Origin: Paraburkholderia polaris
GTDB taxonomy: Bacteria > Pseudomonadota > Gammaproteobacteria > Burkholderiales > Burkholderiaceae
Assembly: GCF_012927345.1 (NCBI RefSeq)
Contig: NZ_JABBGJ010000007.1
Location: 1 to 64,000, forward strand
Direction: 5' to 3'
DNA: 64,000 nt
In this document: one piece after another, positions 35,086 to 43,853 of the stretch
Layout of the letters: the number at the start of each line of letters is the position of its first letter
Position numbering within the stretch: the stretch's first letter is position 1
The notes under the pieces: generated by a model
Told to the model about the DNA's origin: nothing
The model's database searches: none
The model's input: only the letters and a program-made list of their open reading frames with translations
Made by a program: the position numbers and the translations under genes

Positions 35086-35160
35086 TTATCTCAACCCGAA
35101 ATACCCGAGTACAAACAGAACGATGACTACGGCTCCGACAAGCCAGATGATGTTGTTCAT
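35086..35160 (-). CDS. 24-residue single-pass membrane peptide
   Basis: The ATG at 35160 follows GAGGAGA seven bases upstream, a stronger ribosome binding site than most genes here have. The product MNNIIWLVGAVVIVLFVLGY plus FGLR is one hydrophobic helix ending in an aromatic-Gly-Leu-Arg tail. Very similar tiny proteins are annotated as hypothetical in Burkholderiales genomes, as far as I recall, and other tiny membrane proteins are often stress-induced. It is upstream of the histidine kinase on the same strand. No function is known to me. Confidence 0.65.
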   Translation of the reverse strand: MNNIIWLVGAVVIVLFVLGYFGLR

Positions 35161-35422
35161 GACACTCTCCTCAAGTTCGACACTAGCCTAACCAGCGGTG
35201 CGACGCGTAGGTCGCGAACCAGCTGGCGAAGCGTGCAGCGGAACCCGGCGTTTTGTCACAACAAAGACTTGAACGGTTGCGCCAGTTGCCGGCTACGAAT
35301 GCGTGCCTCGCGAGAGAAACCCGGGAATCACCGGCGCACGGCGGACGCAACGTATCTTTCTCATATGCGGCAGGGTACGTCTGTACGGTAGCAGTCCGAA
35401 TGCCTAAAGAAAGCCAATACGC

Positions 35423-36073
35423 TCAGAACAGCGTGGCATCTTTCGCCGGCCGCGTGCCCCAAAACAACACCGCTTCGATCGTGAAAAATGCCACGACCGG
35501 CACAATCGCCCCCACCGTCCCCGCGATCTCACGTCCAAACCGGCTCACCACATAAAGCAGCACGATCATGCTGATTGCCATGCCCGGCGCCCCGAGCCCG
35601 CGTAGCGCCGCGCTGCGGTGGTAGCCGAGCCAGAACGCGGCCCGCCCGGCGATCCAGACCACAGTCGTCGCTACGACCGCGCGCATGGCCGAGCCGTTGG
35701 GGCAATAGGCGGCCAGGCCGAACAGCGACGCCGCAAACACGATGATCTGTTCCACCGTGTTCTGCAGGTATCTCTGATTGACGCGCAACCTGCGTGTCTC
35801 GAAGCCCGCCAGCGGATCGAACGCGGGTGAAGTTAATCGCTCGTGCGCCACGGCTTCGACGCCGGTCACGAGGCAGAACAGCACAACAACACAGCAGCAT
35901 TTAAGCGTGAGCAGCATCCGCGCGCCCAGGCTGTCCATGCCCGGCAGCGGCGATAGCAAAAGATCGATACCGAGCCAGAGCCCCGAGGCAAGCAGCGACG
36001 CGACCGCGATGCCGGCAATGCCGACCCTGCGTTGCCGGCGAAAGTCGAGCGAGTCATGGGCCGGGTCGGTCAT
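35423..36073 (-). CDS. MAPEG-like integral membrane protein
   Basis: Membrane protein of 216 residues with about five hydrophobic segments. RVNQRYLQNTVEQIIVFAAS followed by SLFGLAAYCPNGSAM is the core block of the MAPEG superfamily (membrane-associated proteins in eicosanoid and glutathione metabolism), and RAAFWLGYHRSAALRGLGAPG is the second. The ATG at 36073 has GGGGAAA eight bases upstream; the earlier in-frame ATG at 36196 is not supported. Bacterial members have no settled role, and glutathione-linked detoxification is only a possibility. It is a single gene. Confidence 0.75.
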   Translation of the reverse strand: MTDPAHDSLDFRRQRRVGIAGIAVASLLASGLWLGIDLLLSPLPGMDSLGARMLLTLKCCCVVVLFCLVTGVEAVAHERLTSPAFDPLAGFETRRLRVNQRYLQNTVEQIIVFAASLFGLAAYCPNGSAMRAVVATTVVWIAGRAAFWLGYHRSAALRGLGAPGMAISMIVLLYVVSRFGREIAGTVGAIVPVVAFFTIEAVLFWGTRPAKDATLF

Positions 36074-36290
36074 AGATTTTTCCCCTAGCGTTTCGTACGG
36101 CGGCATGCGTTGCGAATGGCCGGGCCGTTGTCGCGGCGAACGTCGGCGATCGTCTTGAAGTCCGGCGCCCGCAGGGCGCAGCGGGAATGCAGGCACCCTC
36201 CAGAACCGGTCGGCATCAATGTACCAGAGTGGAGTTGCGACGCGACCACTTGAGGAAACCAGGGCCCAAATTTCAAAGATGAGAACCCGC

Positions 36291-37385
36291 CTATATGCCC
36301 GACTTCAGCTTCGCCCAGAGGCGGTGTTCCAGACGGAGGATCTCAACGGGTAACGGCTTGAGCGGGAACAAGGTCTTCATCACCGCCTCGGAAGGGTAAA
36401 TAGTCGGGTCGTTGGCAATCTCTGGCTTGACGTATTTCCTCGCCGCCAGATTTGCGGTGGGATAGAAAACCTTGTTGGTGATCTCCGCATTGATCTCCGG
36501 TTGTTCGATGAAATTGATCCACGCGAGCGCGGCGTCTGGATTGGACGCATCCTTGGGTATGGCCATCATGTCGAAGCCGACGGGGGCGCCGGTTTTAGGG
36601 ATGACATAGCTGATCGCGTAACTCTTGTGTGCTTCGAGCGCGCGATGCCTGGCGATGTTCACGTCGCCGGAATAGCCCAACGCGAGGCAGACGTCATTGT
36701 TGGCCAGGTCGTTGATATAGCCGGACGAGTTGAATTGGGTGATGTACGGGCGAATCTGTTTGAGTACATCGAACGCTGCCTGGTAGTCGGCGGGGTTCGT
36801 GCTGCTCGGGTCTTTGTGCAGATAGTGCAACACCTCGGGAAGCACGTCGGTGGGTTCGTCGAGCACCGAGACACCGCATTGCTTCAGCTTGGCCAGATTC
36901 TTGGGGTCAAACAGCAGGCTCCAGCTGTCGAGCTCGGCGTCGTTGCCGAGCGCAGCCTTCACCGTATTGACGTTCATACCAAGGCCGATCGTCACCCAAG
37001 CCCATGGAATGGCGTACTGGTCGCCCGGATCGGCGCTTTGCACCATCGCCATGATTGACTTGTCCAGATTGACGAGGTTAGGCAATTTGGACTTGTCGAG
37101 CTTCTGGTAGATGCCGGCGTCGATCTGTTTTGACAGGAAATTGGCGGAGGGCACAACGATGTCGTAACCGGTGCCGCCGGCAAGCAGTTTGGTTTGCAAG
37201 GTATCGTTGCTATCGTAGACGTCGTACTTCACCTTGATGCCAGTTGCCGCCTCGAACTGTTCGACTGTTTTATCGCCGATGTAATCGGACCAGTTGTAGA
37301 CGCTGAGGACCGGACCTGCGCCCATGGCGATGCTGCTGGTGCCCAGCAGACAGCAGACCATACCGCGGAATAGCGTATTGTTCAT
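36291..37385 (-). CDS. polyamine ABC transporter substrate-binding protein, copy 2
   Basis: PotF/SpuD-family periplasmic protein of 364 residues, clearly paralogous to the one at 23391-24521 (shared YDSNDTLQ, INDLANNDVC, KDPxSTNPADYQAAF). The signal peptide ends near SIAMGAG. The contact Asp residues in GDV and GFDMMAIP are kept; Tyr replaces the PotF Trp in ALGYSGDV. GGGAGAG supports the ATG at 37385. It lies 88 bp downstream of an agmatine deiminase gene on the same strand, suggesting that agmatine or putrescine is the ligand. No transporter core genes are nearby. Confidence 0.9.
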   Translation of the reverse strand: MNNTLFRGMVCCLLGTSSIAMGAGPVLSVYNWSDYIGDKTVEQFEAATGIKVKYDVYDSNDTLQTKLLAGGTGYDIVVPSANFLSKQIDAGIYQKLDKSKLPNLVNLDKSIMAMVQSADPGDQYAIPWAWVTIGLGMNVNTVKAALGNDAELDSWSLLFDPKNLAKLKQCGVSVLDEPTDVLPEVLHYLHKDPSSTNPADYQAAFDVLKQIRPYITQFNSSGYINDLANNDVCLALGYSGDVNIARHRALEAHKSYAISYVIPKTGAPVGFDMMAIPKDASNPDAALAWINFIEQPEINAEITNKVFYPTANLAARKYVKPEIANDPTIYPSEAVMKTLFPLKPLPVEILRLEHRLWAKLKSGI

Positions 37386-37473
37386 GGCTCTCTCCCAATG
37401 ACGTGGCTTGATCGGTGATACCGGCGCACAACGCAAACGGACAGCTTGATTCACATGCTGTATGCGTTCCCGC

Positions 37474-38580
37474 TCAACGCGTTTGCGCGGCGTACTGCGG
37501 CGACGTGATGCAGGCGATATTTCCGCCGCCGAGCAGAATCTCGCGTGTATTAGGAATACCGATGATCCGATGGCGTGGGAATAGTTCGGCCAGCAATCGC
37601 TGCGCGGGCATATCGTTCACGTCGCCAAATTCGGGCACCACGACAACGCCGTTGCCGACGTAGTAGTTGATGTACGAAGCGCAGATCCGCGTGCCCGCTA
37701 CCCGCGCAATCGCCGCGTCGCCATGATCGAGCCCGGCGGATTCTTCTGCAGTCCAGACGAGTGCTTCCGGCGCAAGCATTTTGTGGATTTTCAGAGGGCG
37801 CCCCTTTGCATCGGTGGTGCTGCTCAGGATGGCGTAGGCTTCCTGGTAAATCTCGTATTGGGGGTCGCAGGCGTCGTCCGTCCACTGCATCACCACTTCA
37901 CCCGGACGTACAAAGCAGGCCAGATCGTCGATATGCCCGTCGGTCTCGTCGAATTTGCACCCGCGCGGCAACCAGATGACCTTGCGCGCCCCCAGATAAT
38001 CGAGGAGGTGCTGGGTCACGGCTTCCTTGCCCAGATGGGCGTTGCGGTTGACATTGAGCAAACACTGCTCGGTCGTGAGCACCGTACCTTCGCCGTCGCA
38101 CTGGATTCCGCCCATCTCGGCGATGATCGGCGCACGGTAGCGGTCGGCGCGTTCGGCTTCCAGAATCTTCCCGGCGATCTGGTCGTCCATGTCCCACGGA
38201 AAGTAGAGGCCACCGTTTAACCCGCCATAGGCATTGAACTGGAAATCGACGCCGCGGACGTCGCCATGATCATTGAGCAGCCAGGCCGGGCCGCTGTCGC
38301 GGAACCACGAGTCGTTCACCGTCATTTCGAGCACACGGATATGCGGCGGCAACATGGCTCGGGCGTTCGCGTATTGGCGCGACGACGCACAGATGGTGAC
38401 AGGATCACTCTCGGCAATCGCGGTAGCGATATCCACCCACACCTTTTGCGCCGGCTTACCGCCGTTACGCCAGACGTCGGGCCGTTCAGGCCAGCCGAGC
38501 CAGCAGCCGGCCTTGGGTTCGAATTCGCCGGGGCATCGGAAGCCGTCGTTGCGGGGAAGGGTGGTGAGAGTACGTGCCAT
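37474..38580 (-). CDS. aguA: agmatine deiminase
   Basis: Hydrolyses agmatine to N-carbamoylputrescine and ammonia; 368 residues, the usual length. The catalytic Cys357 is in LGGGNIACITSPQ, His216 and Asp218 in DGHIDDLACF, Glu155 precedes MGGIQCDGEGT, and WFRDSGP near residue 92 is the other guanidinium-side block. Two family His residues differ: the usual GGSIHVDGEG is GGIQCDGEG here and GGGNIHCIT is GGGNIACIT. AAAGGAG supports the ATG at 38580. It heads an operon with a polyamine-binding protein. AguB (carbamoylputrescine amidase) is not in the window. Confidence 0.92.
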   Translation of the reverse strand: MARTLTTLPRNDGFRCPGEFEPKAGCWLGWPERPDVWRNGGKPAQKVWVDIATAIAESDPVTICASSRQYANARAMLPPHIRVLEMTVNDSWFRDSGPAWLLNDHGDVRGVDFQFNAYGGLNGGLYFPWDMDDQIAGKILEAERADRYRAPIIAEMGGIQCDGEGTVLTTEQCLLNVNRNAHLGKEAVTQHLLDYLGARKVIWLPRGCKFDETDGHIDDLACFVRPGEVVMQWTDDACDPQYEIYQEAYAILSSTTDAKGRPLKIHKMLAPEALVWTAEESAGLDHGDAAIARVAGTRICASYINYYVGNGVVVVPEFGDVNDMPAQRLLAELFPRHRIIGIPNTREILLGGGNIACITSPQYAAQTR

Positions 38581-38606
38581 GTAGCCGCTCCTTTGGTTGG
38601 GAGGCG

Positions 38607-38625
38607 TGCCGGCAGGAGGCCGGCA
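38607..38625. terminator. hairpin between the LysR gene and aguA
   Basis: TGCCGGC (38607-38613), loop AGGAG, GCCGGCA (38619-38625), a perfect 7-bp stem just downstream of the LysR stop (38670) on the minus strand. It could terminate the LysR transcript before the aguA promoter. There is no clear T-run. Confidence 0.35.
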
Positions 38626-38669
38626 TCAATGGCACCATCGTAGGTTGAATTTTTTTTGCGAACTAATGA

Positions 38670-39590
38670 TCAATTCTCTGTAATCGGTGAATTGATTTCA
38701 CATAAATACGGCGCGATGCCGGCAAACTGCGTGAACGCCGCGAGCCGGGCCTCGGTCCGTTTACGCCGCTCGGCAACCACGTAGTAGTTGCCGGGTGAAG
38801 GAACCGAGACGGCGAATGGACGAATCAGCCGGCCGCTTTTCAGCTCATCGCCAGCGGTCAGGGTATCCGCCAGACAGACCCCGACCTTTTGCAACGCCGC
38901 CTCGATGGCGATGCCGGAATGGGCGAAGTGCAGATTGCGTGCCGGAGCCGGCAGCGCGGCGGCATGGGTGCCGAGCCACGTTGCCCAGGTTTTGCCGTCC
39001 TGGTCGTCGTGCAGCAGACAGAAACGCACGAGATCCGCGGGGCTTTGCAAGCTGTCCTCGCCCTCCAGCAGACTCGGATGGCATACCGGGAAAAATTCGA
39101 TGGCGCGAAACGGCACAGCCCAGTAGCGGGTCCAATCGGTGTCGCCCATCGCATACAGGATCGTGATGTCCGCCGCGGGGTTGATTTCGTTCGAGTCGCT
39201 GTCGTGTACCAGGAGATGGATGGTGAGACCTGGGTAGCGTTGGGAGAATTCGCCAATCACGCGGGGGAAAAAACGATGCGCCAGTTCGGCTGGTGCAGAG
39301 ATTTTCAATGACCCGCGCATGCCCGGGTGTGCGGCGTCGCTGCACGCTTCGGCCATCATGTCGAGTGCCTGCTGGACCGAATGCAGCAAGCGCAGGCCAG
39401 CGTCGGTCAAGTGAACCTGACGTCCTAGCTTTTCAAACAGCGTGACTTTAAGCACATCTTCCAACGAGCGCACCTGATGACTGATGGCACTATGAGTCAC
39501 GCACAGCTCGTCGGCGGCTCTGCCGAAATGACGATGGCGCGCAGCAGCCTCAAAGGCCCGAAGCGCGCTGAGTGGAGGCAGTTTCCGCAT
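38670..39590 (-). CDS. LysR-family regulator (GcvA type) of polyamine module 2
   Basis: Regulator of 306 residues. It has the GcvA-like N-terminus LPPLSALRAFEAAARHRHF, an HTH at about 20-42 (FGRAADELCVTHSAISHQVR) and the conserved GRQVHLTDAG. The effector domain is complete to the C-terminus. It lies upstream of aguA-potF on the same strand with 89 bp between, so control of that operon is likely by position. It shares its subfamily with, but is not closely similar to, the LysR at 26044. Confidence 0.87.
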   Translation of the reverse strand: MRKLPPLSALRAFEAAARHRHFGRAADELCVTHSAISHQVRSLEDVLKVTLFEKLGRQVHLTDAGLRLLHSVQQALDMMAEACSDAAHPGMRGSLKISAPAELAHRFFPRVIGEFSQRYPGLTIHLLVHDSDSNEINPAADITILYAMGDTDWTRYWAVPFRAIEFFPVCHPSLLEGEDSLQSPADLVRFCLLHDDQDGKTWATWLGTHAAALPAPARNLHFAHSGIAIEAALQKVGVCLADTLTAGDELKSGRLIRPFAVSVPSPGNYYVVAERRKRTEARLAAFTQFAGIAPYLCEINSPITEN

Positions 39591-39835
39591 AGATGGGTAT
39601 TGGATGATTTCGTTGTGGCAGCGATTGATCGCGTGTTGCTACGACCGAAGTTCAGCCGCTCAGTGATCAACTTACAAATTGCAGGGGAGTGTCCGCGATG
39701 GGTTGGACTCGACGATTGCTGTCTTATTGTAAGCGGATCGTCACTGCCGACCCGGCATCGGCAGCCTCGTCCTGCTTGCAACCTCTTCGCGGCATCAAGC
39801 TTGCCCATTGCCACCATCATTAACTTCGTCATCGA

Positions 39836-42592
39836 TTACTTTTGCCCTTCCGAACGGCGGCCGCCAAGCGCCTCGAGCAGTGGCCGCAAGGCGTCCAGTT
39901 CCGCGCCGAAGCCGCTCCAGTCTCCCGCCTTCAAACGCTCGATTGCACGGTCATAATGTGCGAGCGCCTCGCGGGCACGCGCGTCCGACGTGCCCTGAGG
40001 CGGCGATGCGAGCGGGGCGCTTTCCTTGAAGAGCGCCGCCAGTGCTTCACCCAGGGTTTCTTTCATCACCACCCGGTCTCCATACGCGGCGATCACTCGC
40101 TTCAATTCGGGTAACTGCCCCGACTCTGCACGCAAGTAAAGCGGAGAGATGTAGAGGATGGAGTTCTCGATCGGCACGACGAGAAGATGGCCGCGAATGA
40201 CGCGCGAGCCCATCTGGTTCCACAGCGAAATCTGCTGCGAAATCTCGGTGTTCTGCTGGATGCGTGCCTCGATCTGGAACGGCCCATAGACGAGCTTGTC
40301 CTTCGGGAACGCGTAGACGATGAGCTTGCCGTAGTCGGGCGGATCGCAACGCGCCGCGAGCCACGCAATCATGTTGTCGCGCTGGCTGGGTACCATCGGC
40401 AGCATCAGGACGAACTCCGCGCGCGGTTCGTCGGGCAGCCGCATGATCATGTAGTAAGGCGTCATCGGCGTGCCGGGACTGTTCCCACCATCAATGCCGA
40501 TCAATTCCCGGGGGAACTGCCAGAGATCCTCGCGATTGTAGAAAACCTCCGGCGCATCCATGTGGTAAGCCCGATAGAGTTGTGCCTGGATCAGGAACAG
40601 ATCTTCGGGGTAGCGGATATGTTGTTGCAGGTCTTGCGGCATCGTTGCGAGAGACTTGAACAGGGCAGGGAAGATGCGCTGGTAAGTCCGCAAGATCGGA
40701 TCGGCAGGATCGCTGACATAGAAATCGACCGTGCCGTTGTACGCATCGATTACCACCTTGACAGCGTTGCGGATGTAGTTGGCGCCATCGCCGAAACCCG
40801 GTTGAGCGTAGGGAAACCAGCGGCTTGTCGTATAGGCGTCCTGCATCCAGAAAAGGCGCCCGTCGCTTGCGACGAGATAGGGATCATGGTCGAGGGTGAG
40901 GAACGGGGCGATCGCGCGCACCCGGTCCTGAATGTTACGGTGCAGCAGAATGCGGCTAGCGTTCGTGACGTAGTCGGTTAGCAGGATGTTCGGATCGTTG
41001 AACTGCCACGCGAACAGGCTGCGGCGCGCGGTGCTGCCGATGGCAATACCATCGCTCCCGCTGTAAGTGGTGTAGACGTTGTCCTTGCCCTTGGGATAGT
41101 CGAACTCGGGAACGCTGCCTTTTACGATGACGTAGCCCTCACCCCCTTCACCGAAATACAGACGCGGCTCGCGAATGGCCGGCCCGCCGTGAGCGACGGG
41201 TGGAATATCCTGCAGATAGAAGGAGGGTAAACCTTCCGTCGATTTTTCGGTGACGGGCGACATCACCACGCCGTTGCCGTGCGTGAACAGAAGGTGCAGG
41301 TTCACCCACGTCTGGGCGTTCTCGGGAAGCATCGACGGCTCCAGTTCGCGGGCCGACAGCATCACCTGCCGGTAACCGGCGTCGAGCCGGTAGCGGTCGA
41401 TGTCGACGGAGAGAAATTTGTAGTAAGTCCTGATCTCCTGCAACTGCGCGTAGGTGTCCATCAGCGGCTGCACATCCCACAGGCGAATGTTGTCGAGGGT
41501 CGCGCGATTGGCCTCGAGCGAGGTGAGATTCAATTCCTGCTCGGCCGGAAACGGCTTGACCGCGATCTGGTTGAGGCCGTAGGCCATTCGCGTTAGCGCG
41601 ATATTGCGTTTGATATAGGGCATCTCCAGTTGCAGCTCGCTCGGCTTGACATAGAGGCGCTGGAACAGCGCTGGGTAGATCACGGCGAACACGAACGATG
41701 AGCCGAACACCAGTAACACCGAGGCGGCAGGAATTCGATAGTCTCGCCGGCGCATATTGACCCACGACGCGACGGTTGCGGCGGTGGCAAGGCCGATGAG
41801 TACCCACAAGATCGGGAGCTCGACGTGAATGTCGGTATAGCCGGCGCCGACCACGACGCCGTTATCGCCGTAGAGCAGCAAAAAGCGGTCGAGTGCGTAA
41901 GACCAGGCCTTCAGGGCGAAGAACGCACCGAGTAGCGCTGAACCATGAGCGGCGGCCGCGGCCGAGAGTCTGCACGGCGGCCGCTCGAAGGTGATGTCGC
42001 CGCGTACCCCGTAGACCGCGCTTGCCACGATCGCACTGCAAAAGAGCAACTGCAGCAGCCAGTTTTTAAACTCGAGATAGGCGGGCAGCGAGAACAGATA
42101 GAAGCTGATGTCCTGGCCGAAGACAGGATCGCGTTCGCCATAGGGCGCCTGATGCAGGAAGCGCAGCACCAGATCCCAGTTGGAGATTTCGCCGGCGGCG
42201 ACGAGCAGCCCCAGGACAACAGCGCTACCGGCAATGCTGGCGCGCCAGGGAATGCGCGGTGCGAGCTGGTCGGCCAGTTCACTGATGAAGTCCGGCGTAC
42301 CTGACAGACGGGCCGTTTCCACTTGCCAGCTACCGGGACGCCTCGCGTAACGATGCGCCAGGAACCCCGATGCGGCTATGGCGCTCGCCGACGCTGCGAA
42401 CACGGCGGCAAAGAGGAGTGCCTTGGCGGAGACAACGGTCCAGAAAACGTTGGCATAACCGATTGAAGAAAACCACAGCCAGTCGACCACCACGCCGGTG
42501 ATACGCCCGAGGACGATCAGACTGCCCACGACGAGCGCAACCGTGATTGCGGTGCGTCTGAAGCGCACGTGGGAGCCTGGTTGCCAATTCAT
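39836..42592 (-). CDS. UPF0182 family membrane protein
   Basis: Large membrane protein of 918 residues. About seven hydrophobic segments occupy the first 320 residues (for example ITVALVVGSLIVLGRITGVVVDW with DWLWFSSIGY). A long extracytoplasmic region follows, with the family blocks VTNASRILLHRNIQDRV, FWMQDAYTTSRWFPYA and NYIRNAVKVVIDAYNG. The ATG at 42592 has AAGGAG five bases upstream; the GTG six bases earlier would overlap that site. UPF0182/COG1615 proteins occur across bacteria without an established role. No neighbour here explains it. Confidence 0.92.
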   Translation of the reverse strand: MNWQPGSHVRFRRTAITVALVVGSLIVLGRITGVVVDWLWFSSIGYANVFWTVVSAKALLFAAVFAASASAIAASGFLAHRYARRPGSWQVETARLSGTPDFISELADQLAPRIPWRASIAGSAVVLGLLVAAGEISNWDLVLRFLHQAPYGERDPVFGQDISFYLFSLPAYLEFKNWLLQLLFCSAIVASAVYGVRGDITFERPPCRLSAAAAAHGSALLGAFFALKAWSYALDRFLLLYGDNGVVVGAGYTDIHVELPILWVLIGLATAATVASWVNMRRRDYRIPAASVLLVFGSSFVFAVIYPALFQRLYVKPSELQLEMPYIKRNIALTRMAYGLNQIAVKPFPAEQELNLTSLEANRATLDNIRLWDVQPLMDTYAQLQEIRTYYKFLSVDIDRYRLDAGYRQVMLSARELEPSMLPENAQTWVNLHLLFTHGNGVVMSPVTEKSTEGLPSFYLQDIPPVAHGGPAIREPRLYFGEGGEGYVIVKGSVPEFDYPKGKDNVYTTYSGSDGIAIGSTARRSLFAWQFNDPNILLTDYVTNASRILLHRNIQDRVRAIAPFLTLDHDPYLVASDGRLFWMQDAYTTSRWFPYAQPGFGDGANYIRNAVKVVIDAYNGTVDFYVSDPADPILRTYQRIFPALFKSLATMPQDLQQHIRYPEDLFLIQAQLYRAYHMDAPEVFYNREDLWQFPRELIGIDGGNSPGTPMTPYYMIMRLPDEPRAEFVLMLPMVPSQRDNMIAWLAARCDPPDYGKLIVYAFPKDKLVYGPFQIEARIQQNTEISQQISLWNQMGSRVIRGHLLVVPIENSILYISPLYLRAESGQLPELKRVIAAYGDRVVMKETLGEALAALFKESAPLASPPQGTSDARAREALAHYDRAIERLKAGDWSGFGAELDALRPLLEALGGRRSEGQK

Positions 42593-42812
42593 CGCCACTC
42601 CTTCGCCAGGACGCCACTCGTGGCGGGCTGCGATCGGGTCTGCTTATACCGGCTGATCTGCCGTGAACCTCGCTGACCGGCTTGCCAATGCGTCCGTCGA
42701 AGCTGGCGCGCGACCAACGCATCATTAGGGTCATATAAATGATTGTAGTCCGGTGAGGCAGGGGCGTACGCTACAGCGCCGATGGGACATGCTGGCAGGG
42801 ACTGGCGAAGGC

Positions 42813-43322
42813 TCAGGGGAACGCCGGAATCGTCGGATCTGTGCCCTCTATGTCCGCTTCCGGATGATGACTCTTGACCAGTTCTTCGATTTCGTCGACG
42901 CGATCCTTCCCGACGTCGACCATCATCAGCAATTCACCCTTTTCGATCGCGCTTTCGAAGCGCTTCAGACGCGTACTCGGGATGCCGACACCGATCATGG
43001 TCGCGGTCCACGCTCCGAATCCTGCGCTCGCCAGCGTCATCAGGACGACGACGCCGCCGGCGATCGTCAGACCGGCCGGCGGAAAAGCCATCGCGACAAG
43101 GCCCGCGAGCATGCCCGTCACGCCACCCGCGGCGGTGCCGCGCGCAAGCGCGGGAAGGAGGTCGCTGCGCTGCGTAAGCGTCGCCTGTGGCAACTGCTCG
43201 AGTCGCACATTGGGACGCGCGAGCACGTGGATATGTCGCCACTCGACCCGCTTCAGCAGCAGCTCGTCAATGATTGACTTCCCGCTTTGCACGTCGGGCA
43301 ATAGAAAATAAATGCGCCGCAT
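42813..43322 (-). CDS. DUF1269 domain protein
   Basis: Protein of 169 residues that begins RRIYFLLPDVQSGKSIIDEL and has a glycine-rich membrane-inserting middle (TAAGGVTGMLAGLVAMAFPP and GLTIAGGVVVLMTL, about 64-105), then a hydrophilic C-terminus. This matches DUF1269 proteins, small stress-associated membrane proteins of unknown function that resemble universal-stress or glycine-zipper proteins. It is a single gene 220 bp upstream of the UPF0182 start on the same strand. Confidence 0.8.
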   Translation of the reverse strand: MRRIYFLLPDVQSGKSIIDELLLKRVEWRHIHVLARPNVRLEQLPQATLTQRSDLLPALARGTAAGGVTGMLAGLVAMAFPPAGLTIAGGVVVLMTLASAGFGAWTATMIGVGIPSTRLKRFESAIEKGELLMMVDVGKDRVDEIEELVKSHHPEADIEGTDPTIPAFP

Positions 43323-43444
43323 GTCGGGCCTCCTATCGGGAATAATCGCCGGTCAGTCCAAGGCGACGATACGAAGTCTGCCGCCTCGATCAAGACCGGT
43401 TCGCACGTTAACTCAGACATCGAAATACAGATAAAACTCCCACG

Positions 43445-43504
43445 GATGTTCCGGTCGAGCGGATCGCCCGGATCAGTCCGGTTTTCAATGCCATCGAGTC
43501 CGGC
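43445..43504 (-). pseudogene. glutamine synthetase (glnA-type) remnant
   Basis: The minus strand reads AGLDGIENRTDPGDPLDRNI, which matches the strongly conserved GS motif A-G-L-D-G-I-x-N-x-x-x-P-G-x-P-x-D-x-x-I found near residue 380 of GlnA. Similarity stops on both sides within a few codons. It is about 20 residues of what was once a gene, lying in a 257-bp gap between the DUF1269 gene and a small orphan gene. Chance is unlikely given the spacing of the conserved positions, but the match is short. Confidence 0.5.
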
Positions 43505-43579
43505 CCTCTGCCTTTGTTCCAACTTTAGTCTGTCAGCATGCTAAAACAAGGCAACCCGGCAAAGCGGCCCTGCGCCTCG

Positions 43580-43783
43580 CTACCGGTCTTCGGCCAGCCC
43601 CTTCAGATAGGCTTCGCCGGCGTCTTGCGCCGCAGCGCGCATGGCGAATGTGTCGTCCGAAACCAATGAGCGTTTAACCTTTTGTGCCCCAAAGTCGACC
43701 AGCGTAATGACCCAGACATACTCGCCGGCCTGTTCGGCCGTTTGAACGAAGGCGCGTACGTCTTCGCTGACGGTTGCGTTCAT
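43580..43783 (-). CDS. small hypothetical protein, 67 residues
   Basis: The ATG at 43783 has a near-perfect AGGAGGT five bases upstream, so translation is likely; the frame upstream of it is not needed. The product is acidic and soluble (MNATVSEDVRAFVQTAEQAG, then EYVWVITLVDFG). I do not recognise a family. It lies 70 bp after the GYD-domain gene on the same strand and is probably co-transcribed with it. Confidence 0.6.
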   Translation of the reverse strand: MNATVSEDVRAFVQTAEQAGEYVWVITLVDFGAQKVKRSLVSDDTFAMRAAAQDAGEAYLKGLAEDR

Positions 43784-43853
43784 CGTGACCTCCTGAGAAT
43801 GAGTCGCGGAAAGCGGCTCGTGTGCCGCGGTGCTTGCGTCTTTGATGGGTGTT

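Noticed and set aside
35423..36196. Longer start for the MAPEG-like protein
   Set aside because: The first 41 residues lack any family match and the ATG at 36073 has a good ribosome binding site.
43380..43450. Minus-strand reading HPWEFYLYFDV that looks like an aromatic-amino-acid ACT domain end
   Set aside because: It is out of frame with, and overlaps the end of, the better-supported glutamine synthetase remnant; short and probably chance.
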